Assembly: GCA_965207335.1 (NCBI GenBank)
Contig: OZ242267.1
Coordinates: 930,001-994,000 of the forward strand
Length of the DNA: 64,000 nucleotides
Source of the DNA: G965207335 sp965207335
Lineage (GTDB): Bacteria > Pseudomonadota > Gammaproteobacteria > PS1 > Pseudothioglobaceae
Reading direction: 5' to 3'
The notes under the pieces are model-generated. The model had not been told where the DNA came from, did not search any database, and worked only from the letters and a program-made list of their open reading frames with translations. Positions 51,166 through 60,663 of this stretch are shown in pieces; positions within the stretch are counted from its first letter, which is position 1; the number at the start of each line of letters is the position of its first letter. The position numbers and the translations under genes are program-made.

Positions 51166-51752
51166 AATAAGTTTAAAATTTAAAAACTACTACAAAACTT
51201 ATTTGTTAACAAATATTAACACTGACAAAACAACTATATTTAGTATAATTTATCATAATAAATGGAAAATAAGACAATAAATAATGCTAAACTTATTACT
51301 CCATATTTGTATTACAAAGTTTATTAAAAATAAATAAACCAGTCACAGTGTATGTACATTTCCCTAAATTACCAGTATATAAAGTTTTTGGTAAGAAATT
51401 TATTGATGGGTATCCACCTTCTAAGAGGTCTGAAAATATAATATTAAACTCATTAGACAAAAAACCAATAGTATGCACACAAAGATAAAAAAATGAAAAC
51501 AAAAGACTTTGCAAAAACAGTTAATATTATATCATAGCACAAAATAATGCATAAACCTGCTCGTCAGCTGTAAAAAGCAGTATTAAATAAGTTTTTTAGA
51601 CCTAAGTAATTTTTATGGTAATAAATACATAATTCCCAAGGTCTCAATATATAACTAACCTTGGTTTTAATGCAATATTAAGCATTATTACAAACTAGAT
51701 TTTGTTTTGCTATTCTCATTTAAATATTTTTAACAAAAACATTAATTATTTA
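51166..51752. other. Long intergenic region with an orphan open frame
   Basis: This AT-rich stretch between the cyclo-ligase gene and the str-operon promoter has no recognisable gene. On the plus strand 51291-51488 is open for 66 codons without an ATG and reads PVTVYVHFPKLPVYKVFGKK then GYPPSKRSENIILNSL, which looks protein-like and may be the end of a lost gene. A pair AGACCT/AGGTCT at 51598-51644 recalls the ends of the mobile element family but matches poorly. Confidence 0.4.
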
Positions 51753-51781
51753 TTGACATAAAGCATTACAAACAGTATAAT
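51753..51781 (+). promoter_or_regulatory. Consensus sigma-70 promoter of the str operon
   Basis: TTGACA at 51753-51758 and TATAAT at 51776-51781 are both perfect consensus hexamers at the optimal 17-base spacing. Transcription would start near 51788, about 58 bases before rpsL. It is the strongest promoter visible in the window, as expected for ribosomal and elongation-factor genes. Confidence 0.85.
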
Positions 51782-51845
51782 CGTCTGCTTTTTTCTTATA
51801 AATAATTTAAATGGTACACTTTATTTTTAAAGTGCTGTAAATATT

Positions 51846-52232
51846 ATGGCTACTATTAATCAATTGGTTCGTAAACCTCGCAAAAGAAAGGTTGTTAAAA
51901 GTGATGTTCCTGCTTTGGATAAATGTCCACAAAAACGCGGTGTGTGTACGCGTGTTTATACTACAACACCTAAAAAGCCTAACTCGGCATTACGAAAGGT
52001 TGCTAGGGTTAGACTAACAAACGCAGCAGAGGTAACAACTTATATTGGCGGTGAGAGTCATAAATTACAAGAGCATTCAGTTATTTTAATAAGAGGCGGT
52101 AGAGTCAAAGATTTGCCTGGAGTTCGTTATCATACTGTTAGAGGTGCATTAGATGCTAACGGCGTTGAAAACAGAGCACAAGGTCGTTCTAAATATGGTA
52201 CGAAAAAACCAAAAACTAATACTAAGAAATAA
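51846..52232 (+). CDS. rpsL: 30S ribosomal protein S12
   Basis: S12 sits at the decoding centre. The 128-residue protein has the invariant TPKKPNSALRKVARVRLTN and DLPGVRYHTVRGALD segments; both lysines where streptomycin-resistance changes arise in other bacteria (KPNS and VKDLPGV) are wild type. First gene of the str operon, 65 bases after the promoter. Confidence 0.98.
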   Translation: MATINQLVRKPRKRKVVKSDVPALDKCPQKRGVCTRVYTTTPKKPNSALRKVARVRLTNAAEVTTYIGGESHKLQEHSVILIRGGRVKDLPGVRYHTVRGALDANGVENRAQGRSKYGTKKPKTNTKK

Positions 52233-52246
52233 ATTTTAAAACAATT

Positions 52247-52714
52247 ATGAGAAGAAGACAAGCACCAAAAAGAGTAATTTTGCCAGACCCAAAATACGGT
52301 GATTTAGTACTGGCAAAATTTGTTAATATTTTAATGTTTAACGGCAAGAAATCTGTGGCAGAAAAAATTGTTTATAATACTCTAGATACCATTGAAAGTA
52401 AAGGTAATGCTGACCCAGTTGAATTATTTAAAAAGGCATTAAGTAATATAAAACCTAAGGTTGAAATTAAATCAAGAAGAATGGGAGGTTCAACTTATCA
52501 AGTGCCAATTGAAGTTAGGTCTGAGAGAAAAATAGGCTTAGCAATGCGTTGGATTATTGAAGCAGCAAGAAAGCGTAGTGAAAAAGGTATGCAATTAAAA
52601 TTAGCAGCCGAGGTATTAGATGCAGTTGCTAATCGCGGTTTAGCAATTAAAAAACGCGAAGATACACATAAAATGGCTGAGGCAAATAAAGCATTTGCAC
52701 ATTTTCGTTGGTAG
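52247..52714 (+). CDS. rpsG: 30S ribosomal protein S7
   Basis: S7 nucleates the 30S head and contacts the E-site tRNA. The 155-residue protein begins MRRRQAPKRVILPDPKYGD and has the family blocks KSVAEKIVYNTLD, RRMGGSTYQVPIEV and AMRWIIEAARKRSE. It lies 14 bases after rpsL and 28 before fusA, in the canonical str order. Confidence 0.98.
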   Translation: MRRRQAPKRVILPDPKYGDLVLAKFVNILMFNGKKSVAEKIVYNTLDTIESKGNADPVELFKKALSNIKPKVEIKSRRMGGSTYQVPIEVRSERKIGLAMRWIIEAARKRSEKGMQLKLAAEVLDAVANRGLAIKKREDTHKMAEANKAFAHFRW

Positions 52715-52742
52715 AAAGTTAGTTGCAAATTAAGGATATATA

Positions 52743-54839
52743 ATGGCAAGAAAAACCCCTCTAAATCATTATCGCAATATTGGAATTATGGCACATATAG
52801 ATGCTGGTAAAACCACTACAACAGAGCGGATATTGTTATATACAGGGCGTACACATAAGTTAGGAGAAGTACACGACGGTAGTGCAACTATGGACTGGAT
52901 GGAACAAGAGCAAGAAAGAGGTATTACTATTACTTCTGCGGCTACTACTTGCCACTGGAGAGGTATGGATAATCAATTTGATGACCATAATATTAATATT
53001 ATTGATACTCCTGGACATGTTGATTTTACTATTGAAGTAGAGCGCTCATTAAAAGTTTTAGATGGTTCTGTTGCGGTATTTTGTGCGGTAGGAGGAGTTG
53101 AACCACAATCAGAAACAGTATGGCGTCAAGCTGATAAATACCAAGTACCAAGAATAGGTTTTGTAAATAAGATGGACCGTCAAGGTGCTAATTTTTTAGG
53201 TGTTGTTGCTAAGGTTAAAAAAATATTAGGAGCTAACCCAGTGCCAATGCAATTAGCTATTGGTGCAGAAGAATCATTCAAAGGAATAGTTGATTTAATT
53301 CGTATGAAGGCTATTTATTGGAATGAAGATGACCAAGGTGTTACTTACAATGTTGAAGATATTCCTGATGATTTAGTTGATTTAGCAAATAAGTATCACC
53401 AAAAAATGCTGGAATTAGCAGCAGAAGCATCTGAAGAGTTAATGGATAAGTATATAGAAAATGATAGCTTGTCAGATGAAGATATTAAAAAAGGAATTCG
53501 CATACAAACAATTGCTAATGAAATTGTACCTATGTTTTGTGGTTCTGCTTTTAAAAATAAAGGTGTGCAATCAATATTAGACGCAATTATTGAATATATG
53601 CCCTCTCCACTAGATGTACCAGTACCTAAAGGTATATCAACAGATAATACTAAAATTACTCGTAAAGCTGATGACAAAGAGCCATTTTCAGCATTAGCAT
53701 TTAAAATTGCTACCGATCCGTTTGTAGGAAATTTAACTTTTTTCCGTGTTTATTCTGGCACCCTAAAAGCTGGAGATTTTGTTTATAACTCAACTAAGGA
53801 TAAAAAAGACCGCATTGGTCGTATGGTGCAAATGCACTCAAATAATCGTGAGGAAATAAAAGAAGTTTATGCTGGTGATATTGCTGCTGCTATAGGTTTA
53901 AAAGGAGTAACAACAGGTGATACACTTTGTGATTTGCAAAATAAAATTATTTTAGAAAGAATGGAGTTCCCAGAGCCAGTAATAGCAATTGCAGTTGAGC
54001 CAAAATCTAAGATAGACCAAGAAAAAATGAGTATTGCACTAGGCAAACTAGCACACGAAGACCCTTCATTTGTAGTGAGTTCTGATTACGAGTCTGGACA
54101 AACAATAATATCAGGTATGGGAGAGCTTCATTTAGATATTATTATAGATAGAATGAAACGAGAATTTGATGTTGAATGTAGTGTTGGTACACCTCAGGTT
54201 GCTTACAGAGAATCTATTACTAAAAAAGTTGAACAAGAGCATAAATTTGCTAAACAATCAGGTGGCAGAGGACAATACGGACATGTTTACTTGCGTATTG
54301 AGCCAAAAGAGCCAGGAGAAGGCTATGAGTTTGTAAATGCAATTAAAGGCGGAGCTATTCCTAAGGAATATATACCAGCTGTTAATAAAGGCGTTCAAGA
54401 ACAAATGAAAAATGGTGTAATTGCCGGTTTTCCATTGGTTGATATTAAGATAACTGTTTATGATGGCTCGTATCACGATGTTGATTCTAGCGAAATAGCA
54501 TTTAAAATTGCAGCTAGTAAGTGCTTACAAGAAGGAGTTAAAAAAGCAGAGCCAGTTTTATTAGAGCCAATTATGAAAGTAGAAGTGTCAACTCCAGAAG
54601 ATTATATGGGTGATGTGATGGGTGATTTAAATCGTCGTCGTGGTATTATTCAAAGTATGGATGATTTATCAAGTGGCAAGAATATTAAAGCAGAAGTACC
54701 ATTATCAGAAATGTTTGGCTATGCAACTGATATTCGCTCAATGTCTCAGGGCAGAGCAAGTTATTCAATGGAGTTTTTAAAATATAGTCATTCACCACAA
54801 AATATTGCTAATAAAGTAATAGCAAAATTTAATTCTTAA
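52743..54839 (+). CDS. fusA: Elongation factor G
   Basis: EF-G drives translocation on the ribosome. The 698-residue protein has all GTPase motifs: AHIDAGKTTTTE (G1), the RGITI of G2, DTPGHVD (G3), NKMDRQG (G4), and the GSAFKNKG G5 region, then domains II-V with GMGELHLDI and GRGQYGHV. A single fusA copy is seen. TAAGGATAT precedes the ATG. Confidence 0.98.
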   Translation: MARKTPLNHYRNIGIMAHIDAGKTTTTERILLYTGRTHKLGEVHDGSATMDWMEQEQERGITITSAATTCHWRGMDNQFDDHNINIIDTPGHVDFTIEVERSLKVLDGSVAVFCAVGGVEPQSETVWRQADKYQVPRIGFVNKMDRQGANFLGVVAKVKKILGANPVPMQLAIGAEESFKGIVDLIRMKAIYWNEDDQGVTYNVEDIPDDLVDLANKYHQKMLELAAEASEELMDKYIENDSLSDEDIKKGIRIQTIANEIVPMFCGSAFKNKGVQSILDAIIEYMPSPLDVPVPKGISTDNTKITRKADDKEPFSALAFKIATDPFVGNLTFFRVYSGTLKAGDFVYNSTKDKKDRIGRMVQMHSNNREEIKEVYAGDIAAAIGLKGVTTGDTLCDLQNKIILERMEFPEPVIAIAVEPKSKIDQEKMSIALGKLAHEDPSFVVSSDYESGQTIISGMGELHLDIIIDRMKREFDVECSVGTPQVAYRESITKKVEQEHKFAKQSGGRGQYGHVYLRIEPKEPGEGYEFVNAIKGGAIPKEYIPAVNKGVQEQMKNGVIAGFPLVDIKITVYDGSYHDVDSSEIAFKIAASKCLQEGVKKAEPVLLEPIMKVEVSTPEDYMGDVMGDLNRRRGIIQSMDDLSSGKNIKAEVPLSEMFGYATDIRSMSQGRASYSMEFLKYSHSPQNIANKVIAKFNS

Positions 54840-54855
54840 TTTATAAATAAATATT

Positions 54856-56046
54856 ATGGCAAAAGAAAAATTTAAAAGAAATAAACCCCATATTAATGTT
54901 GGCACTATAGGTCATGTTGACCATGGTAAAACAACCCTAACAGCAGCACTCACAAAAGTAATGTCAGAATTAGTAGGCGGTGAGTTTAAAGATTATGCAG
55001 ATATTGACAATGCCCCTGAGGAAAAAGAGCGAGGTATTACCATATCAACAGCACATGTTGAATACGAATCAGAAGTGCGTCATTATGCCCATGTAGATTG
55101 CCCAGGACATGCAGACTATATCAAAAATATGATAACAGGTGCTGCCCAAATGGATGGTGCTATTTTAGTTTGTTCAGCAGCAGATGGTCCTATGCCTCAA
55201 ACCAGAGAGCATATTCTATTATCAAGACAAGTAGGTGTACCATATATTATTGTGTATATGAATAAAGCCGACCAAGTTGACGACCAAGAATTAGTAGAGT
55301 TAGTAGAAATGGAACTTCGTGAATTACTAAACGAATACGAATTCCCAGGCGATGACACTCCAATTATCTATGGTTCAGCACTAAAAGCATTATCAGGCGA
55401 TGATAGCGATATTGGCGTTCCTTCTATTATAAAATTAGTTGAAGCATTAGATAGTTATATTCCTCAACCAAAAAGAGATACTGAAAAACCATTCTTAATG
55501 CCAATTGAAGATGTATTTTCAATATCAGGTCGTGGCACAGTAGTAACAGGGCGTATTGAAAGAGGAATAATCAATGTCAATGATGATATTGAAATAGTTG
55601 GTATTAAAGATACTCAAATGACAACTTGCACAGGTGTAGAAATGTTCCGTAAATTACTAGATAGAGGAGAAGCAGGAGATAATGTTGGCGTGCTACTTAG
55701 AGGAACAAAACGCGAGGAAGTAGAAAGAGGACAAGTTCTAGCAAAACCAAAAACTATTAAACCTCATACCAAGTTTGAGGCAGAAGTTTATATTTTAAGT
55801 AAAGAAGAAGGTGGCAGACATACGCCATTTTTTAGCAACTATCGTCCCCAATTTTATTTTAGAACAACAGATGTAACTGGTGCTTGTGAACTTCCAAAGA
55901 ATGTAGAAATGGTAATGCCAGGTGATAATATAAAAATGATAGTTGAATTATTAGCACCAATTGCTATGGAAGAAGGTTTAAGATTTGCTATCCGTGAAGG
56001 TGGTAAAACGGTTGGTGCTGGGGTTGTTGCTAAGGTTATTGATTAG
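54856..56046 (+). CDS. tuf: Elongation factor Tu
   Basis: EF-Tu delivers aminoacyl-tRNA. The 396-residue protein carries GHVDHGKTT (G1), RGITIS (G2), DCPGHADY (G3), and NKADQVD (G4, where many bacteria have NKCD or NKVD). It follows fusA by 16 bases. It is the only tuf copy in the window; enteric relatives often have two. Confidence 0.98.
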   Translation: MAKEKFKRNKPHINVGTIGHVDHGKTTLTAALTKVMSELVGGEFKDYADIDNAPEEKERGITISTAHVEYESEVRHYAHVDCPGHADYIKNMITGAAQMDGAILVCSAADGPMPQTREHILLSRQVGVPYIIVYMNKADQVDDQELVELVEMELRELLNEYEFPGDDTPIIYGSALKALSGDDSDIGVPSIIKLVEALDSYIPQPKRDTEKPFLMPIEDVFSISGRGTVVTGRIERGIINVNDDIEIVGIKDTQMTTCTGVEMFRKLLDRGEAGDNVGVLLRGTKREEVERGQVLAKPKTIKPHTKFEAEVYILSKEEGGRHTPFFSNYRPQFYFRTTDVTGACELPKNVEMVMPGDNIKMIVELLAPIAMEEGLRFAIREGGKTVGAGVVAKVID

Positions 56047-56107
56047 TTATTTAGGTAAACTATTTAATTACTAAAATAATTGCTGATTATTTTGTATAAA
56101 AAATAGG

Positions 56108-56113
56108 TATAAT
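56108..56113 (+). promoter_or_regulatory. Candidate -10 box before the S10 operon
   Basis: TATAAT lies 31 bases upstream of rpsJ in the 97-base gap after tuf. No matching -35 hexamer is clear, so an independent promoter for the S10 operon is possible but unproven. Confidence 0.4.
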
Positions 56114-56143
56114 TCTTGGTTTTTGTTTAAACAAGTTTAAGAG

Positions 56144-56458
56144 ATGAATGAGAATATTAGGATTAAATTAAAAGCTTTTGACCATCGTTTGATTGATAAA
56201 TCAACATTAGAGATTGTTGAAACGGCTAAAAGAACAGGGTCAACTGTTAAAGGACCTATTCCCTTACCTACTAAAAAAGAAAAGTGGACAATTTTAATAT
56301 CTCCACATGTAAATAAAGATGCTAGGGATCAATATGAGCTTAGAACTTATCTTAGACTGATAGATGTAATTAACCCTACGGAAAAAACTATGGATGCTTT
56401 GATGAAATTAGACTTAGCGGCTGGTGTTAATGTGCAAATTGAATTAAGAAAAGCATAA
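56144..56458 (+). CDS. rpsJ: 30S ribosomal protein S10
   Basis: S10 also serves as NusE in transcription antitermination. The 104-residue protein shows RIKLKAFDHRLIDKS, GPIPLPTKKEKWTIL and the C-terminal RTYLRLIDVINPTEKTMDAL. It opens the S10 operon. Length matches the family. Confidence 0.97.
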   Translation: MNENIRIKLKAFDHRLIDKSTLEIVETAKRTGSTVKGPIPLPTKKEKWTILISPHVNKDARDQYELRTYLRLIDVINPTEKTMDALMKLDLAAGVNVQIELRKA

Positions 56459-56479
56459 AGATTAATAAAGGTACAAAAA

Positions 56480-57184
56480 ATGGCAATTGGAGTAATAGGA
56501 CAAAAATTAGGTATGACACGCATTATATTAGCTGATGGTGTTACTACTGCTGTTACTGCTATTAAGGTTGATGAAAATCGTATTATTCAAGAGAAGACTC
56601 TGGATAATGATGGTTATAATGCCATTCAAGTGACTACTGGATTAAAAAATAACAAAAAAGGCGAAGCAAAAATTAAACGAGTTTCAAAAGCCATAAAAGG
56701 ACATTATGCAAAAGCATCAGAGAAAATTGGCTTGGGTTTATGGGAATTTAGAATTAATGAGAGTGATATAGATAGTAATAGCATAATTGATTTATCATTA
56801 TTTAATGAAGGACAATTTGTTAATGTTACTGGTAAATCAAAAGGAAAAGGTTTTCAAGGCGGTGTTAAAAGACATCATTTTAAAATGCAAGATGCAACTC
56901 ATGGTAATTCTATATCTCATAGAGCTATAGGTTCAACAGGACAATGTCAAAATCCCGGCAGAGTTTTTAAAGGCAAAAAAATGGCAGGACATATGGGCGA
57001 TGCCAAGGTTACAGAAGAAAATTTACAAATTATAAAAATTGATAATAAACTTAATGTTATGTTAGTAGCTGGTGCTGTTCCTGGTGCTAAAAATGGCTTT
57101 GTTAGTATAGCATTATCACACAAGAAAAATAAAGAAAATAGCAAAGTAGCAAAAGATGCTATCAATAAAAGTAGCAAAGGTTAA
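56480..57184 (+). CDS. rplC: 50S ribosomal protein L3
   Basis: L3 is an early assembly protein near the peptidyl transferase centre. The 234-residue protein has IGQKLGMTRI at the start, GKGFQGGVKRHHFKMQDATH and SIGSTGQCQNPGRVFKGKK-type blocks. It is about 20 residues longer than E. coli L3 because of a Lys/Asn-rich C-terminal tail after VSIALSHKK, probably disordered. Confidence 0.97.
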   Translation: MAIGVIGQKLGMTRIILADGVTTAVTAIKVDENRIIQEKTLDNDGYNAIQVTTGLKNNKKGEAKIKRVSKAIKGHYAKASEKIGLGLWEFRINESDIDSNSIIDLSLFNEGQFVNVTGKSKGKGFQGGVKRHHFKMQDATHGNSISHRAIGSTGQCQNPGRVFKGKKMAGHMGDAKVTEENLQIIKIDNKLNVMLVAGAVPGAKNGFVSIALSHKKNKENSKVAKDAINKSSKG

Positions 57185-57186
57185 AG

Positions 57187-57801
57187 ATGAAATTAGAAGT
57201 GTTAGATTTAACAGCAGATAAACCAACTAGCATTGTTGTATCAGATGATATTTTTACTAAGGATTATAATGAGTCTCTAGTTCATCAAGTAGTTACTGCT
57301 TATATGGCAGGGGCAAGGGCTGGTACTAAAGCACAAAAAAACCGCTCTGCTGTCTCAGGAGGCGGTAGAAAGCCACACTCACAAAAAGGCTCAGGTAGGG
57401 CTAGAGCTGGAACTATAAGAAGTCCTATTTGGCGTGGTGGCGGAGTAACTTTTGCAGCCAGTAATAGAGATTATAGCAAAAAAGTAAATAAAAAAATGTA
57501 TCGTGGTGCTATTAGAGTTATTTTTTCAGAATTAATAAAGACTAATAGATTAACAGTAATTAAAGAAATAAATATTGCTAAACCTAGTACTAAAACAGCA
57601 GTTAAATTGCTAAATGACTTGAAATTGACGGATATTTTAATTATTACAGAAAATTTAAATGAGAATTTATATTTATCGGTTAGAAATTTATACAATATGG
57701 GTACAATAGGAGTTAGCGATATTAATCCTGCTAGTTTAATTGGCTATAAAAATGTAGTAATAACCAAAGATGCACTAGTAAATATTGAGAAATGGCTATG
57801 A
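57187..57801 (+). CDS. rplD: 50S ribosomal protein L4
   Basis: L4 lines the exit tunnel and, in enteric bacteria, represses the S10 operon. The 204-residue protein has the loop AGTKAQKNRSAVSGGGRKPH and RAGTIRSPIWRGGGVTFA. Its stop overlaps the rplW start (ATGA at 57798). Nothing in the rpsJ leader clearly shows the L4 feedback structure. Confidence 0.97.
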   Translation: MKLEVLDLTADKPTSIVVSDDIFTKDYNESLVHQVVTAYMAGARAGTKAQKNRSAVSGGGRKPHSQKGSGRARAGTIRSPIWRGGGVTFAASNRDYSKKVNKKMYRGAIRVIFSELIKTNRLTVIKEINIAKPSTKTAVKLLNDLKLTDILIITENLNENLYLSVRNLYNMGTIGVSDINPASLIGYKNVVITKDALVNIEKWL

Positions 57802-58085
57802 GTAAAGAAAAATTATACAAAGTATTATTATCGCCTATTATTTCTGAAAAAACTACTATAGCATCTGCTAACAACCAGTATGTTTTTAAAGTATTAAAAA
57901 GTGCAACTAAAAAAGACATTAAATTAGCAGTAGAGCTACTTTTTAATGTTAGTGTAAATAAAGTTCAAACTTTAAATATGATAGGTAAGCAAAAAGTTTT
58001 TGCTCGTAAAATTGGTCGTCGTGCAAGTTGGAAAAAAGCAATTGTTCGTGTAGCAGAAGGACAAATGATAGACACAACAGCATAG
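57798..58085 (+). CDS. rplW: 50S ribosomal protein L23
   Basis: L23 forms the docking site for trigger factor and SRP at the tunnel exit. The roughly 95-residue protein has LLSPIISEKTTIA, NQYVFKVLKSATKKDIKLAVE and GRRASWKKAIVRVAEG. The ATG at 57798 overlaps the rplD stop; a second in-frame ATG two codons earlier at 57792 is possible. Confidence 0.96.
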   Translation: MSKEKLYKVLLSPIISEKTTIASANNQYVFKVLKSATKKDIKLAVELLFNVSVNKVQTLNMIGKQKVFARKIGRRASWKKAIVRVAEGQMIDTTA

Positions 58086-58093
58086 GTAAAAAT

Positions 58094-58915
58094 ATGACAC
58101 TTATTAAAAGAAAACCAACATCGCCAGGTCGTAGGCATGTAATTAGCATTGTTAATAGCGAACTTTACAAAGGCAAGCCTTTTGACGGTTTAACTGATGC
58201 AAAAAATAAAACTGGTGGACGCAATAATAATGGCAGAATAACTTGCAGACATAAAGGCGGTGGGCATAAACAAAGATATCGTATTATTGATTTTAAACGC
58301 GAGCAAGATTCATGTGAAGCCAAGGTAGAAAGATTGGAATATGACCCAAATCGTAGTGCTAATATAGCCTTAATTTTATATTCTAACGGATTAAGAAGTT
58401 ATATCATTGCCCCTAATGGTTTAAAAGTTGGCGATATTGTACAATCTGGCGATAATGTAGCTATTAAAACTGGTAATAGCTTACCAATGAGTAATATTCC
58501 ACTAGGTACGGTTATTCATTGTATAGAGTTAAAATCTAAAAAAGGTGCACAATTAGTAAGGAGTGCTGGTAGTTCAGCACAATTAGTAGCAAAAGATGGT
58601 AATTATGTTACCATAAGACTTCGTTCTGGAGAAATGCGTAAGATATTATCAAATTGTCGTGCAACAATAGGACAAGTAAGTAATGTTGAAAATAGTTTGA
58701 GAAAACTAGGTAAAGCTGGAGCAAATAGATGGCGTGGTGTTAGACCTACAGTAAGAGGTGTAGCTATGAATCCAGTTGACCATCCACATGGTGGTGGTGA
58801 AGGTAAAACAAGCGGTGGCAGACACCCTGTTTCGCCATGGGGTATGCCTACTAAGGGATACAAAACTAGACACAATAAACGCACAGATTATTTAGTTGTG
58901 CGCAGTAGGAAATAA
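58094..58915 (+). CDS. rplB: 50S ribosomal protein L2
   Basis: L2 is essential for subunit joining and peptidyl transfer. The 273-residue protein has KRKPTSPGRRHVI near the start, GGGHKQRYRIIDFKR, GNSLPMSNIPLGTVIHCIEL and the universally conserved MNPVDHPHGGGEGKTSGGRH with the functional His. The open frame extends upstream inside rplW to 58028, but the ATG at 58094 gives the standard N-terminus. Confidence 0.98.
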   Translation: MTLIKRKPTSPGRRHVISIVNSELYKGKPFDGLTDAKNKTGGRNNNGRITCRHKGGGHKQRYRIIDFKREQDSCEAKVERLEYDPNRSANIALILYSNGLRSYIIAPNGLKVGDIVQSGDNVAIKTGNSLPMSNIPLGTVIHCIELKSKKGAQLVRSAGSSAQLVAKDGNYVTIRLRSGEMRKILSNCRATIGQVSNVENSLRKLGKAGANRWRGVRPTVRGVAMNPVDHPHGGGEGKTSGGRHPVSPWGMPTKGYKTRHNKRTDYLVVRSRK

Positions 58916-58937
58916 TACAAAATAAGGAAAAAATTAT

Positions 58938-59213
58938 ATGCCAAGATCGTTAAGAAAAGGACCTTTTATAGATGAGCATTTAGTAAAAAAAATGTTACTT
59001 GCACAAGAACAAAATAGTAGAAAACCAATTAAAACTTGGTCTAGGCGTTCTGTTATTGTTCCTGAAATGATTGGCTTAGTAATTTCTGTACATAATGGCA
59101 GACAACATGTGCCAATATCTATTAATGAAAATATGATAGGGCACAAATTAGGTGAATTTTCATCTACTAGAACTTTTAGAGCCCACCCTGTGGATAAAAA
59201 AGTTAGTAAATAA
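58938..59213 (+). CDS. rpsS: 30S ribosomal protein S19
   Basis: S19 contacts S13 and the A-site finger in the 30S head. The 91-residue protein has PRSLRKGPFIDEHLVKKM, WSRRSVIVPEMIG, HNGRQHVPI and the GHKLGEFSSTRTFRAH block. Standard position between rplB and rplV. Confidence 0.97.
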   Translation: MPRSLRKGPFIDEHLVKKMLLAQEQNSRKPIKTWSRRSVIVPEMIGLVISVHNGRQHVPISINENMIGHKLGEFSSTRTFRAHPVDKKVSK

Positions 59214-59221
59214 AGTAAATT

Positions 59222-59554
59222 ATGGAACAAGTATTTGCAAAATATAAATATGCTAGAATATCACCTTTTAAACTTAGGTTGGTAGCAAATCAAATTAGGC
59301 TTAAACCTATAGAAGAGGCATTAAATATTCTTTCGTTTAGCAATAAAAAAGCCGCAGTATTATTAAAAAGTGTGCTAAATTCAGCAATATCTAATGCTGA
59401 GCATAATGCAGGGCTTGATATTGATGAGTTAAAAGTAAGTAGCATATATGTTGATGAAGGCTCAACAACTAAGAGAATTCGTCCTAGGGCTAAGGGTAGA
59501 GCAAATAGAATTTTAAAACGCAGTAGTCACATAACTGTTGGTGTAAGTATTTAA
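59222..59554 (+). CDS. rplV: 50S ribosomal protein L22
   Basis: L22 has a beta-hairpin that reaches into the exit tunnel. The 110-residue protein has ARISPFKLRLVANQIRLKP, LLKSVLNSAISNAEHNAG and the tunnel-loop block RIRPRAKGRANRILKRSSHI. Wild type at the macrolide-related loop as far as can be seen. Confidence 0.97.
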   Translation: MEQVFAKYKYARISPFKLRLVANQIRLKPIEEALNILSFSNKKAAVLLKSVLNSAISNAEHNAGLDIDELKVSSIYVDEGSTTKRIRPRAKGRANRILKRSSHITVGVSI

Positions 59555-59565
59555 GGAAATATAGT

Positions 59566-60237
59566 ATGGGTCAAAAAGTTAATCCAAAAGGAATTAGACT
59601 AGGAATTATTAGAGATTGGGATTCTAAATGGTATGCTGATAAGAAGAATTATGTAAAATATTTATTAGCAGATATTACAGTTAGAGACATGTTATTTGCT
59701 AAATTAAAAGATGCATCTGTTAGTCGTATTATTATTGAAAGGTCTGATAATACTGCAAAGATAATTATTTACACTGCAAGGCCGGGTGTGGTAATTGGCA
59801 AAAAAGGTGCAGGTATAGACCAATTAAAAGATAAAGTATCAAAAATTTTAGGTGTAAATAGTTTTATAGTTATTGAAGAAATTAAAAAACCAGAATTAGA
59901 TGCTAGATTAATCGCAGAAAATATTGGTCAGCAATTAGAACGCCGTGTTGCATATCGTCGTGCGGTTAAAAGAGCAATAGCAAATGCAATGCGTTTAAGT
60001 GTTAAAGGTATTAAAATTCAAGTAGGCGGTCGTTTAAATGGTGCTGAGATTGCCAGAAGTGAGTGGTATAGAGAAGGTAAAGTACCATTACAAACATTTA
60101 GGGCCGATATAGATTATGGTACATTTAGTTCTAATACCCAATACGGAGTTATCGGTATTAAAGTTTGGGTTTATAATGGGGAAATATTAGACCATAAGAA
60201 AGGCACTTTAGCAGATATTGCTAAACGACACAAATAG
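59566..60237 (+). CDS. rpsC: 30S ribosomal protein S3
   Basis: S3 forms part of the mRNA entry channel. The 223-residue protein begins MGQKVNPKGIRLGIIRDWDS, has the KH-domain stretch TARPGVVIGKKGAGIDQLK and the GRLNGAEIARSEWYREG and LQTFRADIDYG blocks. AAGGAA precedes the ATG. Confidence 0.98.
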   Translation: MGQKVNPKGIRLGIIRDWDSKWYADKKNYVKYLLADITVRDMLFAKLKDASVSRIIIERSDNTAKIIIYTARPGVVIGKKGAGIDQLKDKVSKILGVNSFIVIEEIKKPELDARLIAENIGQQLERRVAYRRAVKRAIANAMRLSVKGIKIQVGGRLNGAEIARSEWYREGKVPLQTFRADIDYGTFSSNTQYGVIGIKVWVYNGEILDHKKGTLADIAKRHK

Positions 60238-60249
60238 TAAGGAATTAGT

Positions 60250-60663
60250 ATGTTACAACCTAAACGAACAAAGTATAAAAAAGTAATGAAGGGGCGTAAT
60301 CGTGGATTAGCAACTTCTGGTAATAAAGTAAGTTTTGGTAGTATTGGACTGCAAGCTACTACCAGAGGCAGAATTACAGCTAGACAAATAGAATCAGCAC
60401 GCCGTGCTATGACTAGGCACATAAAAAGGCAAGGCAAGGTTTGGATTAGAATTTTCCCAGATAAACCTATTACCAAAAAACCATTAGAGGTTCGTATGGG
60501 TAAAGGTAAAGGCAGTGTTGAATATTGGGTAGCACAAGTTAAGCCCGGCTCTATGCTATTTGAAATGCAGGGAGTAGATGAAGATGTTGCAAAAGAAGCT
60601 TTTTCTTTGGCGGCATCAAAATTACCTATGAAAACAATAGTAATTAAACGCAAGATAATGTAA
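60250..60663 (+). CDS. rplP: 50S ribosomal protein L16
   Basis: L16 shapes the A site on the large subunit. The 137-residue protein has MLQPKRTKYKKVMKGRNRG, ITARQIESARRAMTRHIKR and PLEVRMGKGKGSVEYWVAQV. Its stop overlaps the rpmC start by one base (TAATG). Confidence 0.97.
   Translation: MLQPKRTKYKKVMKGRNRGLATSGNKVSFGSIGLQATTRGRITARQIESARRAMTRHIKRQGKVWIRIFPDKPITKKPLEVRMGKGKGSVEYWVAQVKPGSMLFEMQGVDEDVAKEAFSLAASKLPMKTIVIKRKIM

Noticed and set aside
51598..51645. AGACCT and AGGTCT pair resembling element ends
   Set aside because: Only six bases match at each end, the conserved TTTGCA is missing and no duplication is visible.
58028..58093. Upstream extension of rplB by 22 codons
   Set aside because: It overlaps the end of rplW, is unlike any L2 N-terminus, and a standard start exists at 58094.
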